From Pyrocephalus nanus (lineage: Eukaryota > Chordata > Aves > Passeriformes > Tyrannidae), in the NCBI GenBank assembly GCA_038380795.1, contig CM076274.1:17206027-17270026 (forward strand): a stretch of DNA of 64,000 bases, written 5' to 3'. The notes under the pieces are model-generated. The model was not told where the DNA came from. It worked only from the letters and a program-made list of their open reading frames with translations, and did not search any database. The position numbers were made by a program, and so were the translations under genes. This document shows positions 42,674-54,229 of the stretch, one piece after another. Positions within the stretch are counted from its first letter, which is position 1. Each line of letters starts with the position of its first letter.

Positions 42674-43270
42674 GCTGCTGCAATGCTGGTTAGACTGGCA
42701 CTAGTGCAACATTCAGCTGGCATCTCATTCTGGATTTCCATGCTCACATCATTGTGGTGGGGGAAAAACAAAAAGAGTGACGGTCCCTGACAAGGAGAAC
42801 AGTATCAAGAAGCACCACTTTGTCTCAAGGAGTGATCATAGGAAATGAACACAGTACTGTACAACAAGTACAGCCCTGTCTCTAGACCAAGACACCAAAA
42901 GGTACTGGTCTCATTGGTTTCAGTGACTTAAGAAATTCATCCTGTTCTTGAGCACATTTTCTCTGATCTTCAGGCATTTAAACAGATTTTTTTTTTTTGC
43001 TGGCTCATGAATCCCAGATAATGCCTGCATCCCCAATGGTTACTGTGAGTGTTGAAGTGAAACACCACCATCTGCCCACAGCAGCAGGACACTTGGCTGC
43101 ACCTGCTAGTAGCATTCTTCCCAAAAAGCCACCCTCTGACACTGCAGTTCCCATATGGACATACCACCAGCAGTAGCTTGTACTCCCAGGCAGGTCCCTA
43201 CAGTCCCTCCGGACTGCCTGCACACTTGTTTGATTAAAGGTTGCTGAGGTTTATCTCACCTGAAGTTTTT

Positions 43271-43323
43271 ATCATAGAATGGCTTGGGTTGGAAGAGACA
43301 TTTAAGATCATTCTGCCCCAGCT
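43271..43323 (-). mobile_element. CR1 LINE 3' terminal fragment, reverse
   Basis: atcatagaatggcttgggtt followed by ggaagagacatttaagatca is the reverse complement of the CR1 3' end including one ATTCTATGA unit. Only about 50 bp is recognisable before the sequence diverges. Confidence 0.8.
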
Positions 43324-46300
43324 GTCAGTAAGAGCCACACACTGAGTTGGTGTTAAGACACCAGGCATCAGAACAGGGAAATTGCCTAGTAAAGGTCTTC
43401 AACACAGCAGCTTCCCACCACAAAATATATTTCAAGTTCCAGAATCCTTCCATTCAAATTAGTCAGAGTCTTGATATGCTGTGGCTACTTTCATAAATTC
43501 TGAGGGTTAGGTCCCCAGTGTGATGATGCTCCACTAATCAGAGATTTTATCTCACAAAGTTGCTAAAAGGTGCTCAGACTACACAGGAGTAAATGATCAG
43601 CTAGAGGTTGATTTCAAAGAATCCACCTGGGCCTACAGCAAATGTTCTCCTATGTTCTGAGTTTGGCTCTGAGCTCCTGCCTCTCCAGCCCTGGGGTGTC
43701 AGCCAAACTCCCTCATTCTTACACTTTTCCCCAAGAACTCACTCTTTCTTGCATGGAGGCCACTCCAGTGTTTTGGAGGACAGTGTCAATTTTGCTCAGC
43801 TTTCCAGCAGCATCAGCTGGGATACACATGTTCCAAAAAAGCTGCACCAGCCTATCACATACTGTGTGTGGGGAAAAAAGTAATTTTACCTAGGATTATT
43901 TTTAAAACAAAATACTTTATTCCTTAACAGATTATTAACTGATCCGAGCAAGTATCCTCCCTAATACATATAATTTTAAGTGGTTTCAACCTGTTTATTT
44001 CCAGGTGAGTGCAATCAAGTGATAATGCAAGAATAATGCACACTGCTCTTTGAAGTGCAGAACCTTTGGATAACAAAAAAAAAAAAATTCATTTCATCAT
44101 TAGGAGCAAATGCTTTCTCAAAGTCAGAAGAACCAATATAATCTGTCTTTTGATGCAGACATCTAGGGAATAAGTATCTCAGTCTGTTAGATCTTTCATT
44201 TAAGACCCTGGAAGCTCTCCAAGATTACTTATACTTCTTTCTAGTTATGTATGTCTGAAATTTTCTTTCTATGCTTGTTTAGAGGGCTTCTGTTCAGGTA
44301 GAGTGGACTAAAGTTACAAATTCTGTCAAATGAGAGCTTGAGTTATTGATTTTATTGCTTAATGATGAATTGAAAAATTAAATAACCAGCAACAGAAGTT
44401 TTTTCAATACTTGAGATGCTGGCACCTCCCTCTGGCAGTGATAGATTAGCCTGGAATCTATTATTTGTTTATGAATATTCTATTACTGTAAAGGAATGCA
44501 TTATAAGTATTTCTGCTTGCTGTTGACTTTCACTGCAAAAAGTGTTATTTATTTTGCTAGAATCCGTGCAAGTTTGTCTTGTTCCATCTGGCAACCTCAT
44601 TTGCATGTATCAGATTGTATACAGGAGCACCATTAACTATCTAAGTTTCCTCAACACAACACTTTATTTTTAATATCAGAAACTGTTTTCATTCTGATCA
44701 CTGGCCATGCATACATAAATGCATATATTTCCCAGCTAAACATTACTGCATGTTCCATTTAATCTCAGGTGAGTTCCTTCCTATACACTCAAATAGAACA
44801 ACTGATTTTCAGGGCCCTGGCCTTTAAGCACACACAACTTCAGAGGTGAAAAACAACTACCTAAGAGATTTGAGGTGCCTGGTTATCAAGCAGGCTCTAT
44901 ACTTCAAGAGGACGAAGTTTAATGCATTCTCTGTCAACAGGTCTGTAAAAGGGATAAGCAGGCACTTAAATAAAGGGAAAAGGAAAGGACAACTCTGGTA
45001 CTTCATGAACACAAAACACTGGGGTAGGAAATGAACCAAGAGCCAGAAAGAACCATCTGGGTTTCCAGTCCCCTGCCATTTAGGAAGCTCCTCCAAATGC
45101 CTCATCCCTCTGTGACTGAATGCAACCATGTTCTTGAAATGACAAAAATCACCTGAAGCAGCATTTGCAGTCAGGCTGTTACCTGCCACCTCCACATATG
45201 CCACAACAGATTTCCAGCAAGTTTTGGTTTTCTGTCTGTTTTGGCATTTGTTGGGGGTGTTCCTTTGATCATGTTTACATATGTTTCATAGAAAACACAG
45301 CTTCTATCTAGGTTTCACACAAAGGAAAACACCTTCAAAAAAAGGTAATTTGAATATTTCACAGAATTAAAGGTCATTTTAACTCACTCTGTTAACCAAG
45401 TGACTTACACCCAGGAAGGCTCACTCAGAATTTAACATGATATAAAGTGCCTACCTAATGCACACAAAGTAGCTAAACATACACTATTACTCAAGTAACT
45501 CCCTCCAAACTGCCAGATGTATGTTAATTATCCAAGAGCCTTGATCTGAGAAGTTAAAGCATTCTTGGCAAACAAATGCCAAGAACACCCTCAAAATGCC
45601 AGTGTCACACACAACTCCACCTGGACACAAGGCTCCAGCAACATCCATCTACATTTTTCAGTTTTATTCCCAACATCTGATCACCCAGCTAGAATTCTCA
45701 GCTAACCCTCAGTCGCTGCTGCATCCCTATTTTCAGCTTGTTCCATTCATATCCATCCTGAGTACATTCTCCTGCATCCTCACCACTTTTGTTTTGCCAA
45801 CAAGCACATTTTGTTTTCTCCCGTGCCAGACTTCACATGTGGGGACTGTGTCAAAAACGTGCAGTACTTGTCCTGCCTCTGTACAATTCTGCAGAACCCA
45901 GAAATAAAGACTGACAGTGGCAAAACAGCCCAAGTGCCAAGACAAGTGCCCTTCATGCTGAGCTAGGCATATTCTCAGTTCCTCATAGCCATCTGTCAGT
46001 AAATGCATCTGACAAGGCAAACAAGAGCAAATACCTGAGCAACAATCACCTTCCTCCTATAGCTGTGTGTATCCTAAAGCTCTAACGAAGTCAGGGACAA
46101 GCTGTGACTGTCTACAACGACAGCTGCAAACTTATGAGTGGCATTTTTCATCTCAGTATCCATTTCAACCATTGAAGGTCCTCTGGGGATTTGCTCTTTT
46201 AAACTTTTTTCTAGGTGTGCTTCTTTTCTCTCCCATCTCTGGAGTTGAAGACTTCGTGCAACAAATCCTCCCCTATCAGCATCACCCTGCAGTGATCAAG

Positions 46301-46777
46301 AAGGCAGATCACTCTCTTCATCAACATCAGAAATTCCAAACTCACCATGAACTTGTAAGTCACAGACCAGCCCAGTTCAGCCAAACGAGAACAGAATCTC
46401 TGCTGAGCACTCAAAGCACCTTCTTCAGATAAAGGTAAGTTCTAGAAACAGACCTTAAATCTCTGTGTAATTATCTTATCTAGCAAGCACTACAGAGGGA
46501 TGCCTACAAGTTCTTCGTGAGTATTAGTGCATGTCTGCTGCAACACAGGAGACTAGAACCACAAATCTGTTTTTGTTTCCTCATGCAAGCTGTGTTCTGT
46601 TCTAGACACAGGATAAAATATTTAATTTATCAGCAAAACCCAAGAATAACTTAGAAAAAGGCAAAAAAGGGGAATTTTATCATAAGCTACATTGTGGAGG
46701 GAAGCAATTGGCACATCCTTTAAGTGGACAAGCTGTAACTGCACGAGCTTTGCATTTGAGTGAAATATATGCAAAAA

Positions 46778-46793
46778 GGGGGGGGGGGGGGGG
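46778..46793. repeat. Poly(G) run (G16)
   Basis: Sixteen consecutive G immediately after A5. Poly(G) of this length is rare in AT-rich DNA, can fold as a quadruplex and is prone to sequencing error. Confidence 0.85.
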
Positions 46794-46928
46794 AAGGGCC
46801 AAAGCAACAATTGTCATTCAGGAAGTACAAGTGTAGAACAGTGAGCAAATGTTTGGATATCACCCCAGTTCCTCAAATCCATGCCTAGATGTAAACTGAT
46901 CCACGATAAGCCATCAATTAGCACTAAC

Positions 46929-46946
46929 AAAAAAAAAAAAAAAAAA
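46929..46946. repeat. Poly(A) run (A18)
   Basis: Eighteen consecutive A. No associated element is recognised. Confidence 0.85.
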
Positions 46947-47810
46947 GCAAGTCCAAATAGGCAAATGACCACCTGATAAACAGACATAAATAGCCAAGGC
47001 ACAACTCGAAGGTGGTGACACGTCAGAAAGCTCAAAGAGCACCTTGAAGAGACATTCAAAGAGTAAATGAAGCGCTTATCATACTCCAATCTGTTGAAAC
47101 AGATAAGCAATAAAATTACACCTGAATTTCATTACAGGTAGGCATTAGTGTCATATTCCTGCCTATACATCCCACACACCTGAATCCACTGAACCACAAA
47201 GACATACACCTGGTTTAAGCATCACTACCTCTAAATTTACCATTTATCTGGTCTTGGTAACACCTGAATCTGTGAAGCTTTTGCTGGCTCAACAGCAGAA
47301 CAACCTAGAAGTAGGATTTTTGTTCTACTATGTCCAATCATCAATTAAGACTTAGTAGGAACAAGCTGGTGGGGCTTCAAGATAAACCAATAAGCTTGAA
47401 AGAAAGTATCACATACATGCCAACTAGAAAATCATTTCCCAAGCAGCTAAGAATGCACCTCCAGCAGAGATAGCCCCCCCACACACACACAGATTCAAGA
47501 CACTACAGGACAAATCACCTAAGCTGCTAATACAATCCCACAGCAGAGGAACTTTGCTCAGTGGAAGGGGCCTTTAGTAGTTATTGTAAAGGTTCAAGCA
47601 GGTGGAGCCACTTCAAGCTGACAGCAGAGAAACACCAAGCCTGGAGAGCGTTTCCTTGCACAAGCTCCATGACCAAGCCCTACTTTTCCAGAACCAGTCC
47701 CTTGCAGCAGGTCCCTCAGGTGGGAAGGGAAATGGGAAATTGTGAAGTTCTGCCTTGCAGCTGAGCCTGTCCACCATCACAGGACACTCAGTTTTCCATC
47801 GTTGGAAAAC

Positions 47811-47811
<1 letters not shown>

Positions 47812-47843
<32 letters not shown>

Positions 47844-47854
47844 AAAAAAAAAAA
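47812..47854. repeat. Poly(A) tract, A19-G-A23
   Basis: Forty-three bases, all A except one G. A further A18 run follows at 48057-48074. The sequence to the left (47.55-47.80 kb) could be a retroposed body, but I recognise nothing in it. Confidence 0.9.
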
Positions 47855-48804
47855 CAACCAAAAAACCAGCTTTCTACTGTGCTTTCTAGAGGTGACTCTT
47901 CATCACAGCAGCTCAGACACAATGTGAAGCCTCTCCATGCTCTCAACCACTTCACCTGAAAAAGTAGGAAGAGTCTCTTGCAGGTCAGGTTCCAAAGAAG
48001 GGCTCACAGGATACAAGCCAAAAGAGATTCAATTTGCACTTTCCTAAATTCAATGCAAAAAAAAAAAAAAAAAAGGAAAAAGAGAACCTTCCTCCCCACC
48101 CCCAAGCCAATATGTGACACCAAGAAAATGTTACTCCACAACTGCACAAACACCTTTGCCCTCAAATATAAGTATTTTGGCCATAAATACTGAACACCGG
48201 AAACCACAGGCAGCTAGAAACTAAACCCCAGAGATAGTGATTACACAGTAGCTCTGAGAAAATATGGAAGAAAGTAATAAGAGTGCAGACCACTAGCTAG
48301 AAATCCCACACAGCCCTTTGTACTAGTTAAAGGGTCAGAAGAAAATTCCCATAGTAGTAACTAAAACAGAGCTATTTTAGATACTCACAGTAGGTATCTA
48401 TAACAGTTAAGTAAGAAAATAGATGCAAGACACTCCCAAAGCCTTTCTTCTTTAACAACTGTAATATTTTTCCTCTATTAAATAATTCAGAAGAGCCTGT
48501 AGCCAAAGATATTTACGGCTGAAAAAGGCCTTAAGTAGGTACAAAAAAAATAAGTCATAAATGAAAATAGCTAGGAAATTACACTTCCAGTGAGCAAATA
48601 AAGTTAAACTAACTGCTCTAGACCCAAAGTGTTATCTTTATAAATAAAAAATACTTCTTTCTTAACAATGCTACGTACTGACTTCCTTGTAACACAGCCA
48701 CACCACCAGCCACCTAAGGACACACAAACACCACAACCCCACCACGTTACTAACCACTCCCTAGCAAGGGCCCTTAATATAAACCAACCCTTAACACAGC
48801 CCTG

Positions 48805-49457
48805 GGGGGTTGGTCCTATAAATTTGGCAATGGCAAACAGCTGCTGCTTATATAAACTAGAGTGCTTGAAACACGAAGTTGTTTCTGCCTGGTAAGTGTG
48901 CTAATTTGGGGCTTTTTCTTTGTTTGAGGGGGATGTGCTTTTTTTGTGGTTTTTGGTTGGTTTGCTTTTGGTTTTGTAGGCTTTTTTCAGGTTTAATATT
49001 TAATCTAGTAGCTAATAATAACTGCAATGTGGAACGTAGCTACACGTGTGGGAAAGTTGGAGTATCTAGGAGTATCACAGGAATATTTAATATAATTAAT
49101 TATTTCTCCTAAGGTTGCAGGATAGGCTAGAGTAGTTTTGTGAAGCTGTCTAATAACAAACTTCAGGTATTAAGAGGAAAAATACAGTAGTACTACAAGT
49201 ACAGTAGTAACACTATTGACTGCAGCACATTGCGACACAGAACTGTTATTCATCCTCAAATAAGCTCTCTGAGAATAGGAAAGTGATAGTAAAAGAGGCA
49301 TGCAAATGGACTGTATTCTCTCTGCCTAGGTTTAGAGAGAGGATAGAATCCTATGATTGGTGAGACTTGCAGGGGATCAGAAGGGGCACACCTTGAGCAA
49401 GGACTGAGCTGAACCACTGGCTGTGACAACACTTGACCACAAAGCAAGCACTTACAG
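48805..49457 (+). promoter_or_regulatory. Candidate TATA promoter and exon-like segments of an unidentified transcript
   Basis: Two TATA-like motifs lie at 48812 (tataaattt) and 48850 (atataaact), with an E-box (cagctg) between them. A strong donor, gcctg|gtaagtg, is at 48892. Downstream, a pyrimidine-rich acceptor (attctctctgcctag) ends at 49329 and a consensus donor (cttacag|gtaagg) starts at 49458, which defines a 128-bp exon-like block, 49330-49457. That block carries only a short open frame (about 20 codons from its first ATG). AATAAA occurs at 49684. I cannot assign a product, and a chance arrangement is possible. Confidence 0.25.
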
Positions 49458-49749
49458 GTAAGGTGCTTTGGAGCTCGGGCTGTATCCTGATGTGTCCTTG
49501 TTACAGTTTGAGAGTTGAGTTTCTCTCTGTCAAGTGCTTAAGCTCATTTGTGACCTGAATGCTGGTGCAGGGTTTTATCCTATCTAGGCAGCTCCTGGGT
49601 AACGCTGTAACAAAGTATGTGGCTTAACAGTAACATCAGTGAGGGGTAATGATTTCATGGAGGAAAAGTCAGCTTAAGCAACAAATAAATGCTGTGTCCC
49701 ACAGCACATCTTAACACAGTGATCTTGCAGCTGCTTTTACGTCCTGAAA

Positions 49750-49765
49750 GGGGAGGGAGGGAGGG
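49750..49765 (+). other. Perfect G-quadruplex motif
   Basis: ggggagggagggaggg holds four runs of at least three G separated by single A loops, which fits the strictest quadruplex pattern. It lies about 300 bp beyond the exon-like block at 49.3-49.46 kb. Confidence 0.8.
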
Positions 49766-50691
49766 ATGCTGTTCTATAGTAACTAACTCTGAACAGAAGT
49801 TAGAGATGTGGCAGAAGCAAGCACTCCACAGTAAAGGCTTATCCCAGTGCAGAACTAATGGTCTGCCTTAAAAGTTAGTAAATAATGATTAGAAAAAGCT
49901 AAATTCAAAAGTTTCTGTAGTAGAACAATGGAAGCAAGTAGCAGACAAATGTCTTATTGACAAGCCAAATATTATATCTTTTTTTCTGGGAAAAAACAAA
50001 CAAACAAACAAAATTGGTCTGAAAATAACACAGACCTCTGGTTAAGAGCTTTTCAATGTAGAGCAAGTAGAACCAGACCTATAGAACATCAGTGTGGCCC
50101 CTTTCAGTAAATTATGCCTACAACTTAACTTCCAGTAAAGTTAACTATCCCTATAAAAGAAATTAACTAACTAGAAAAACAGTTGTGCTATAATTAAATT
50201 AGTTGACTTCCTTTGTACAGATTACACAAAACACAAAAATATTTAGTTTAAGATGCAAAATTGCATGTTAGTCTGTGAGCATCCCTTCTGCTGCCTCTTT
50301 AATGTACTACTTAAGATTTGCCTTCAGTTTGTTATTGTGTGACTTCAGTTAAGTATGCAATAAGGCAATAAGGAAATGACAAATGATAAACATCTTCAAA
50401 TTCTAAACTAGTTCAAGTTCCAAACAGAAAAGAACTACATCTGAACAAACACAAATATCTCAGTCCTTGAAAACATGAATGAAGTAGAGCATGCAAGTCT
50501 TACCGGCCAGGTCTCAGACATAAATATCAGAATTTGATTAACTAATTTTTTTTTTAATGAAAGCAGGAATTGTCTGCTTGAATTCTTTTTTTTCAGCTTT
50601 AGATATGACATGACACTGTGCCTAAAAAATAATTTCCTAACTGTGTGTTGTATAAAACTTACTGAACATACCACCTTTTGTTTATCCTGCA
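49766..50691. other. Non-coding sequence before the CR1 copy
   Basis: AT-rich, with an AAAC run near 49995 and an acceptor-like pyrimidine tract (aattcttttttttcag) ending at 50596. No open frame of note. Confidence 0.5.
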
Positions 50692-51362
50692 AAGAAGGAC
50701 ATGAGTTTGCTGGTGGATGAGAGGCTGGACATGAGCTGGTACTGTGCAGTCACAGCCCAGAGAGCCAGCTGTACCCTGGGGCTGCATCACAAGCAGTGTG
50801 GGCAGCAGGTGAGGGAGGTGACTCTGTGCCTCCTCCACTCTGGTGAGGCCCCACCTGCAGTGCTGCCTCCAGCTCTGGGGTGCCCAGCACAGGGAGAACA
50901 TGGACCTGTTGGAGCGAGTCCAGAGGAGGGCCATGGAGATGTTTAGAGGGATGGAGCACCTCTGCTATGAGGAAAGGCTGAGACAGTTGGGATTGTTCAG
51001 CCTGGAGAAGGCTCAGGGGTGACCTTATCATGGCCTTTCAGTACCTGAGTGTGTCCTACAAGAGAGCTGGAATGAGACTTTTTACAAGAGCATGCAGTGA
51101 CAGGACAAGGGGTAATGGCCTCAGACTGAAAGGGAGTAGGTTTAGATTAGATGATAAGGTGAAATCCTTTACTGTGAGGGTGGGAAGGTCCTGGCACATG
51201 TTGCCCAGAGAAGCTGTTGCTGCCCCATCCCTGGAAGTGTCCAAGGCCAGGTTGGACGGGGCTTGGAGCAATCTGGGATAGTGGAAGGTGTCCCTGCCCA
51301 TGGGAAGGGATTGGAATGAGATGAGCTTTAAGGTCCCTTCCAACCCAGGCCATCCTATGATC
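50692..51362 (+). mobile_element. CR1 LINE, 3' end (C-terminal ORF2 and 3'UTR), 5'-truncated
   Basis: The sequence follows avian CR1 almost throughout: a stretch like GLLVDERLDMSW, then CR1-type gaggccccacctgcagtgct, ttggagcgagtccagagg, ggttgttcagcctggagaag-like, tttagattagatgataagg, tgcccagagaagctgttgct and the 3' end gtcccttccaacccaggcc. ORF2 is broken by substitutions and indels. The element stops close to the usual 3' terminus but lacks the tandem ATTCTATGA tail repeats. The 5' truncation is typical of CR1 integration. Confidence 0.92.
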
Positions 51363-52959
51363 TGCAATGCTCTTGTAAAAGTCTGTGTTCTCTGTACCTT
51401 AATAAATGCATCTCCATAAACCCTTGAGGGGTGTTGGATTCCTGTGAAAACAGTGGGGTTAAACACTGCACTGGTTCAGTGTCCAACCTGAGATCTGCTG
51501 TTACTGTGCAGCTTGAACTCTTTAGCATTTGATCCTCAGGGCTCCCATCACTGATCTCAATTACAACAGTTAAAGATTAGCACTCCTGAAAATCCAGCCC
51601 ATGCTGTTTTCAAGTACTCAGGAAATGAAAACTATAAGGACCACCCATGAAAAGTTCAGGTCAAGTGATTTGCCTTGGATCATACAAACTCTGTGATGAG
51701 AGCTGAAATAAATACAGTCATCCACAGAGGTTTCTCTCATTATGAATAAAACTCTCACAATCTTCATTCAGGATCTCCTTAACTAGTCCAGTTCCTTGGG
51801 GGGTTAGAATCTGACTCAAAGCTTGTTCATCACGTACTTTAATTCCTTATATACTTTCGGCCTTTAGGAAAAAGTAAACCTAATCACCGAGTGCCATGAC
51901 TGTATACCCTCCCTTAAGTAAGCAGTTTATTCTCTGATTAATTCTTTCAAACAACTTAATTGCTTAATGTGCCTGTGCAAGAGAGCTCCAAAATGTAGCA
52001 AATTCTATATTACTGTAGATGAGCAGCAAGTAGGGATTTTTAGGTTCATGATGGAGAGAGCTTTGCCTTGGTCTATCAGTTTATGTAGGTCAGCTGCTAT
52101 CTGGGGTGGAAGGACAGTCTGTGCCACTGGCTTTTAAAGTGTTGACAGCAGAGAAAGGGTGACACTGAATTTTTGTTGTCTATTACAAACTGAAAGAGTG
52201 TGAAATAATGGTTACAGAAATCTGTATTGCCTTCTTTATTCCTGGTCTTGAGTCCTATGGGAGATGATATGAAGGGAGAACATCTCCTAAAACAGCCAAA
52301 CTTAAAAGCAGTATTTCTTGTAGATTACATGCGGTTTAGTGAAAACCAGAAGTAATTGAAACAATGGCTTACTTTTTTTTTTTTCTGAAGAGACTAGCTT
52401 GTGATGTCAGTTCAGCTGACAAACAGGAACCTAACACAAAACCATTAAGTCACTTCCATGTGTTCAAAGTCTTTATTCCCCAAGTTACAAGTCTAAGGAG
52501 ACAACTTCAGCTGAACTGTAATATACCAACACAACTTTGCCTGCTCAGTCAGACCTTTTCTCTCCGTGTTTGTATTCACAGCTTTACTGTAATTTAAAAG
52601 AACACTCACAGATGAGACTTCACAAGTGAAGGCAGGACACAAACCACACTTGGAGCAACGCAACACTTGATGTTGTGCATGAGCTCATTCAACTGTATGA
52701 CCTCACTCAACCGTCTTGACAGGAACTGTTTTGTCTTCTTCCCAACTAACTCAGGCGCTTCTGAGTTTGTGCTAGAGCCAAGCCAGCTCGATGATGCGCT
52801 CTGGTGGGCTGCTTTAACTGCTCACCTGTGGCTGGGCTCCTGGCGATCAGAGAAGTGTCTGAGCGGGCAGGGGAGTGCATGCCTGGGATGACCGTGTTCA
52901 TGGCAGTGTGATGGACTCAGTGTTGCCTCCCTAAGCTCGGTTCTGTCCTTTATTCTCAC
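51363..52959. other. Non-coding sequence between the CR1 copy and the CpG patch
   Basis: AATAAA lies at about 51401 and a T11 run near 52373. GC content rises from about 52.7 kb. The open frame at 52667-52891 lacks family motifs. Confidence 0.5.
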
Positions 52960-53160
52960 CCCAAATTCGGTTCTGTCCTCGGGCGCTCCCGCGGGAGCGG
53001 CAGCAGCGCGGGCCGAGGGCGCCCCCTGGCGGCCACGCCCCGGCACTGCCGCGCCCTCTCCCCCCGTCCCCATCCCCAGCGCGGCCCCCCCATCCTCCTC
53101 CTCTTCCACAGGGCTCCCTCCTGCCGGGGGTAAAACACGGAACAGCGGCCCTGCCTCGTG
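52960..53160. promoter_or_regulatory. Small CpG-rich patch
   Basis: About 200 bp, dense in CpG (cgggcgctcccgcgggagcg and similar), that starts the GC-rich part of the window and contains the CTCF motif. A 13-bp direct repeat (tcggttctgtcct, at 52937 and 52967) lies at its left edge. It could be a promoter, an insulator or part of a retroposed element. Confidence 0.5.
53017..53035 (-). promoter_or_regulatory. Near-consensus CTCF binding motif
   Basis: The + strand reads ggcgccccctggcggcca, the reverse complement of the vertebrate CTCF core TGGCCACCAGGGGGCGC with one change (T to C) in that core. It lies inside a small CpG-rich patch at the AT-rich/GC-rich boundary. The canonical motif orientation is on the minus strand. 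Occupancy is inferred, not shown. Confidence 0.6.
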
Positions 53161-53197
53161 AATTTTTGCCTCGCACGCCTGAAATCCACAGCTTTTG

Positions 53198-53198
<1 letters not shown>

Positions 53199-53234
<36 letters not shown>
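53199..53234 (-). repeat. 36-nt T run, a possible retroposon poly(A) tail on the minus strand
   Basis: An uninterrupted T36. On the minus strand it follows an AATAAA signal (TTTATT at 53279-53284) by 44 nt, the order expected for a retroposed transcript that ends in poly(A). The sequence to its right has no reading frame that I recognise, and I cannot find target-site duplications by eye. It could equally be a simple homopolymer. Confidence 0.4.
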
Positions 53235-53235
<1 letters not shown>

Positions 53236-54229
53236 AGTTCTGCTGCAACCTCCCCTTCTCCAGTATCACCGTGGTCTCTTTATTCATGCTTGGGTTTCCC
53301 CTCCCCGCCGCCTAAGATGTTTCTTGGCTTAAGGGGTCCTTCATCCCCCCCTAAGTGCTCACTTCTTCAGCTCCTTATAACCTGCAACCCAATCCCCAAG
53401 AGTGGATCTTCAATGCCTTAAAATCCGGGGGCACAGGTCCACCGGGAAGACTCATGCCCACAGGTTTGCTCTGCTGTGCAGCTGGTCTGTGTCAGAGCTG
53501 GCACAGCACGCGGATGCAGGACGTGAACCTCAGTGCTACCTGCTCGCAGCTCACAAACTCTGGGGTCAGGGCTGCTTGCTTGTCTGAGGGGTGTTCCTGG
53601 CAATTGCAATGCCTTCAGCTTACTCCTTTGGGTGCAGAGCAATGCAACCTCTCCTGCAGTGCTCCAGACCTCCAGTGATAAGGCCTTAATCAGCACATTT
53701 CATAGAGCTGTTCAATGAGTTGTGCCAAAGCTGTTAATAGTAGTGTGGAACAGGATCAGCTGGGGGCTGAGCGCTGAGGCTTCTGCCTTAAATTGGCAGT
53801 TTCTATGTCACTGCAGGATGCCACCACCTCCCTGTAAATCAGCTTTCTCAGCTCCTTTGCAAGTGGCAAATCACATGGGTCCCCTGAGATCCCAGGCAAT
53901 GATGGATCAAGTCAGTGATACAGAAAGATCTGAGCGCCAGTGGTCCATTCTGGCTCACCAGGGGCTGTGCCTCTGCTGAGACCTGGGGCAGAGGGTGGGG
54001 GGGACACAGCTGTGCTGTGCCACAGATTGGGAGTGGGGAGATGGCAGGCATCAGCCCATCCATCTGCAGGTGACATCAGGTCTGTCTTGGAGCCTCCTGT
54101 CAACCTGCTGCTTTAGCAAAGTTTGGATGCGTTGGTTCTGAAGCATTTTTCTTGGCTTAAGGCAAGAAACCACTTTTACTTCTGTCTTTAAAGCATGCCC
54201 TGTTGAATGTCCATTGTATTGGCCAGGGA
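53235..54229. other. Moderately GC-rich non-coding sequence between the CpG patches
   Basis: Not CpG-dense. Contains no gene or repeat that I can identify. Possibly the body of the retroposed sequence suggested by the T36 run. Confidence 0.4.

Larger units (their letters stand above)
34291..43270. other. AT-rich non-coding sequence
   Basis: Holds the A-rich tract and 14-bp duplication near 42.4-42.7 kb and the T18 run. The largest frames (39464-39904 on the minus strand, 146 codons; 40382-40753, 123 codons) show no family motif. Confidence 0.55.
43324..48804. other. AT-rich non-coding sequence
   Basis: It contains the poly(G) and poly(A) runs listed separately. Positions 44.27-44.77 kb are AT-rich and repeat-free, with an ATTTGCAT octamer at about 44600 and other homeodomain/POU-like words. 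I see no coding exon. Confidence 0.5.

Noticed and set aside
52822..53287. Minus-strand frames rich in Arg/Gly/Ala
   Set aside because: One reads through the T36 run as polylysine. CpG-rich composition explains the lack of stops.
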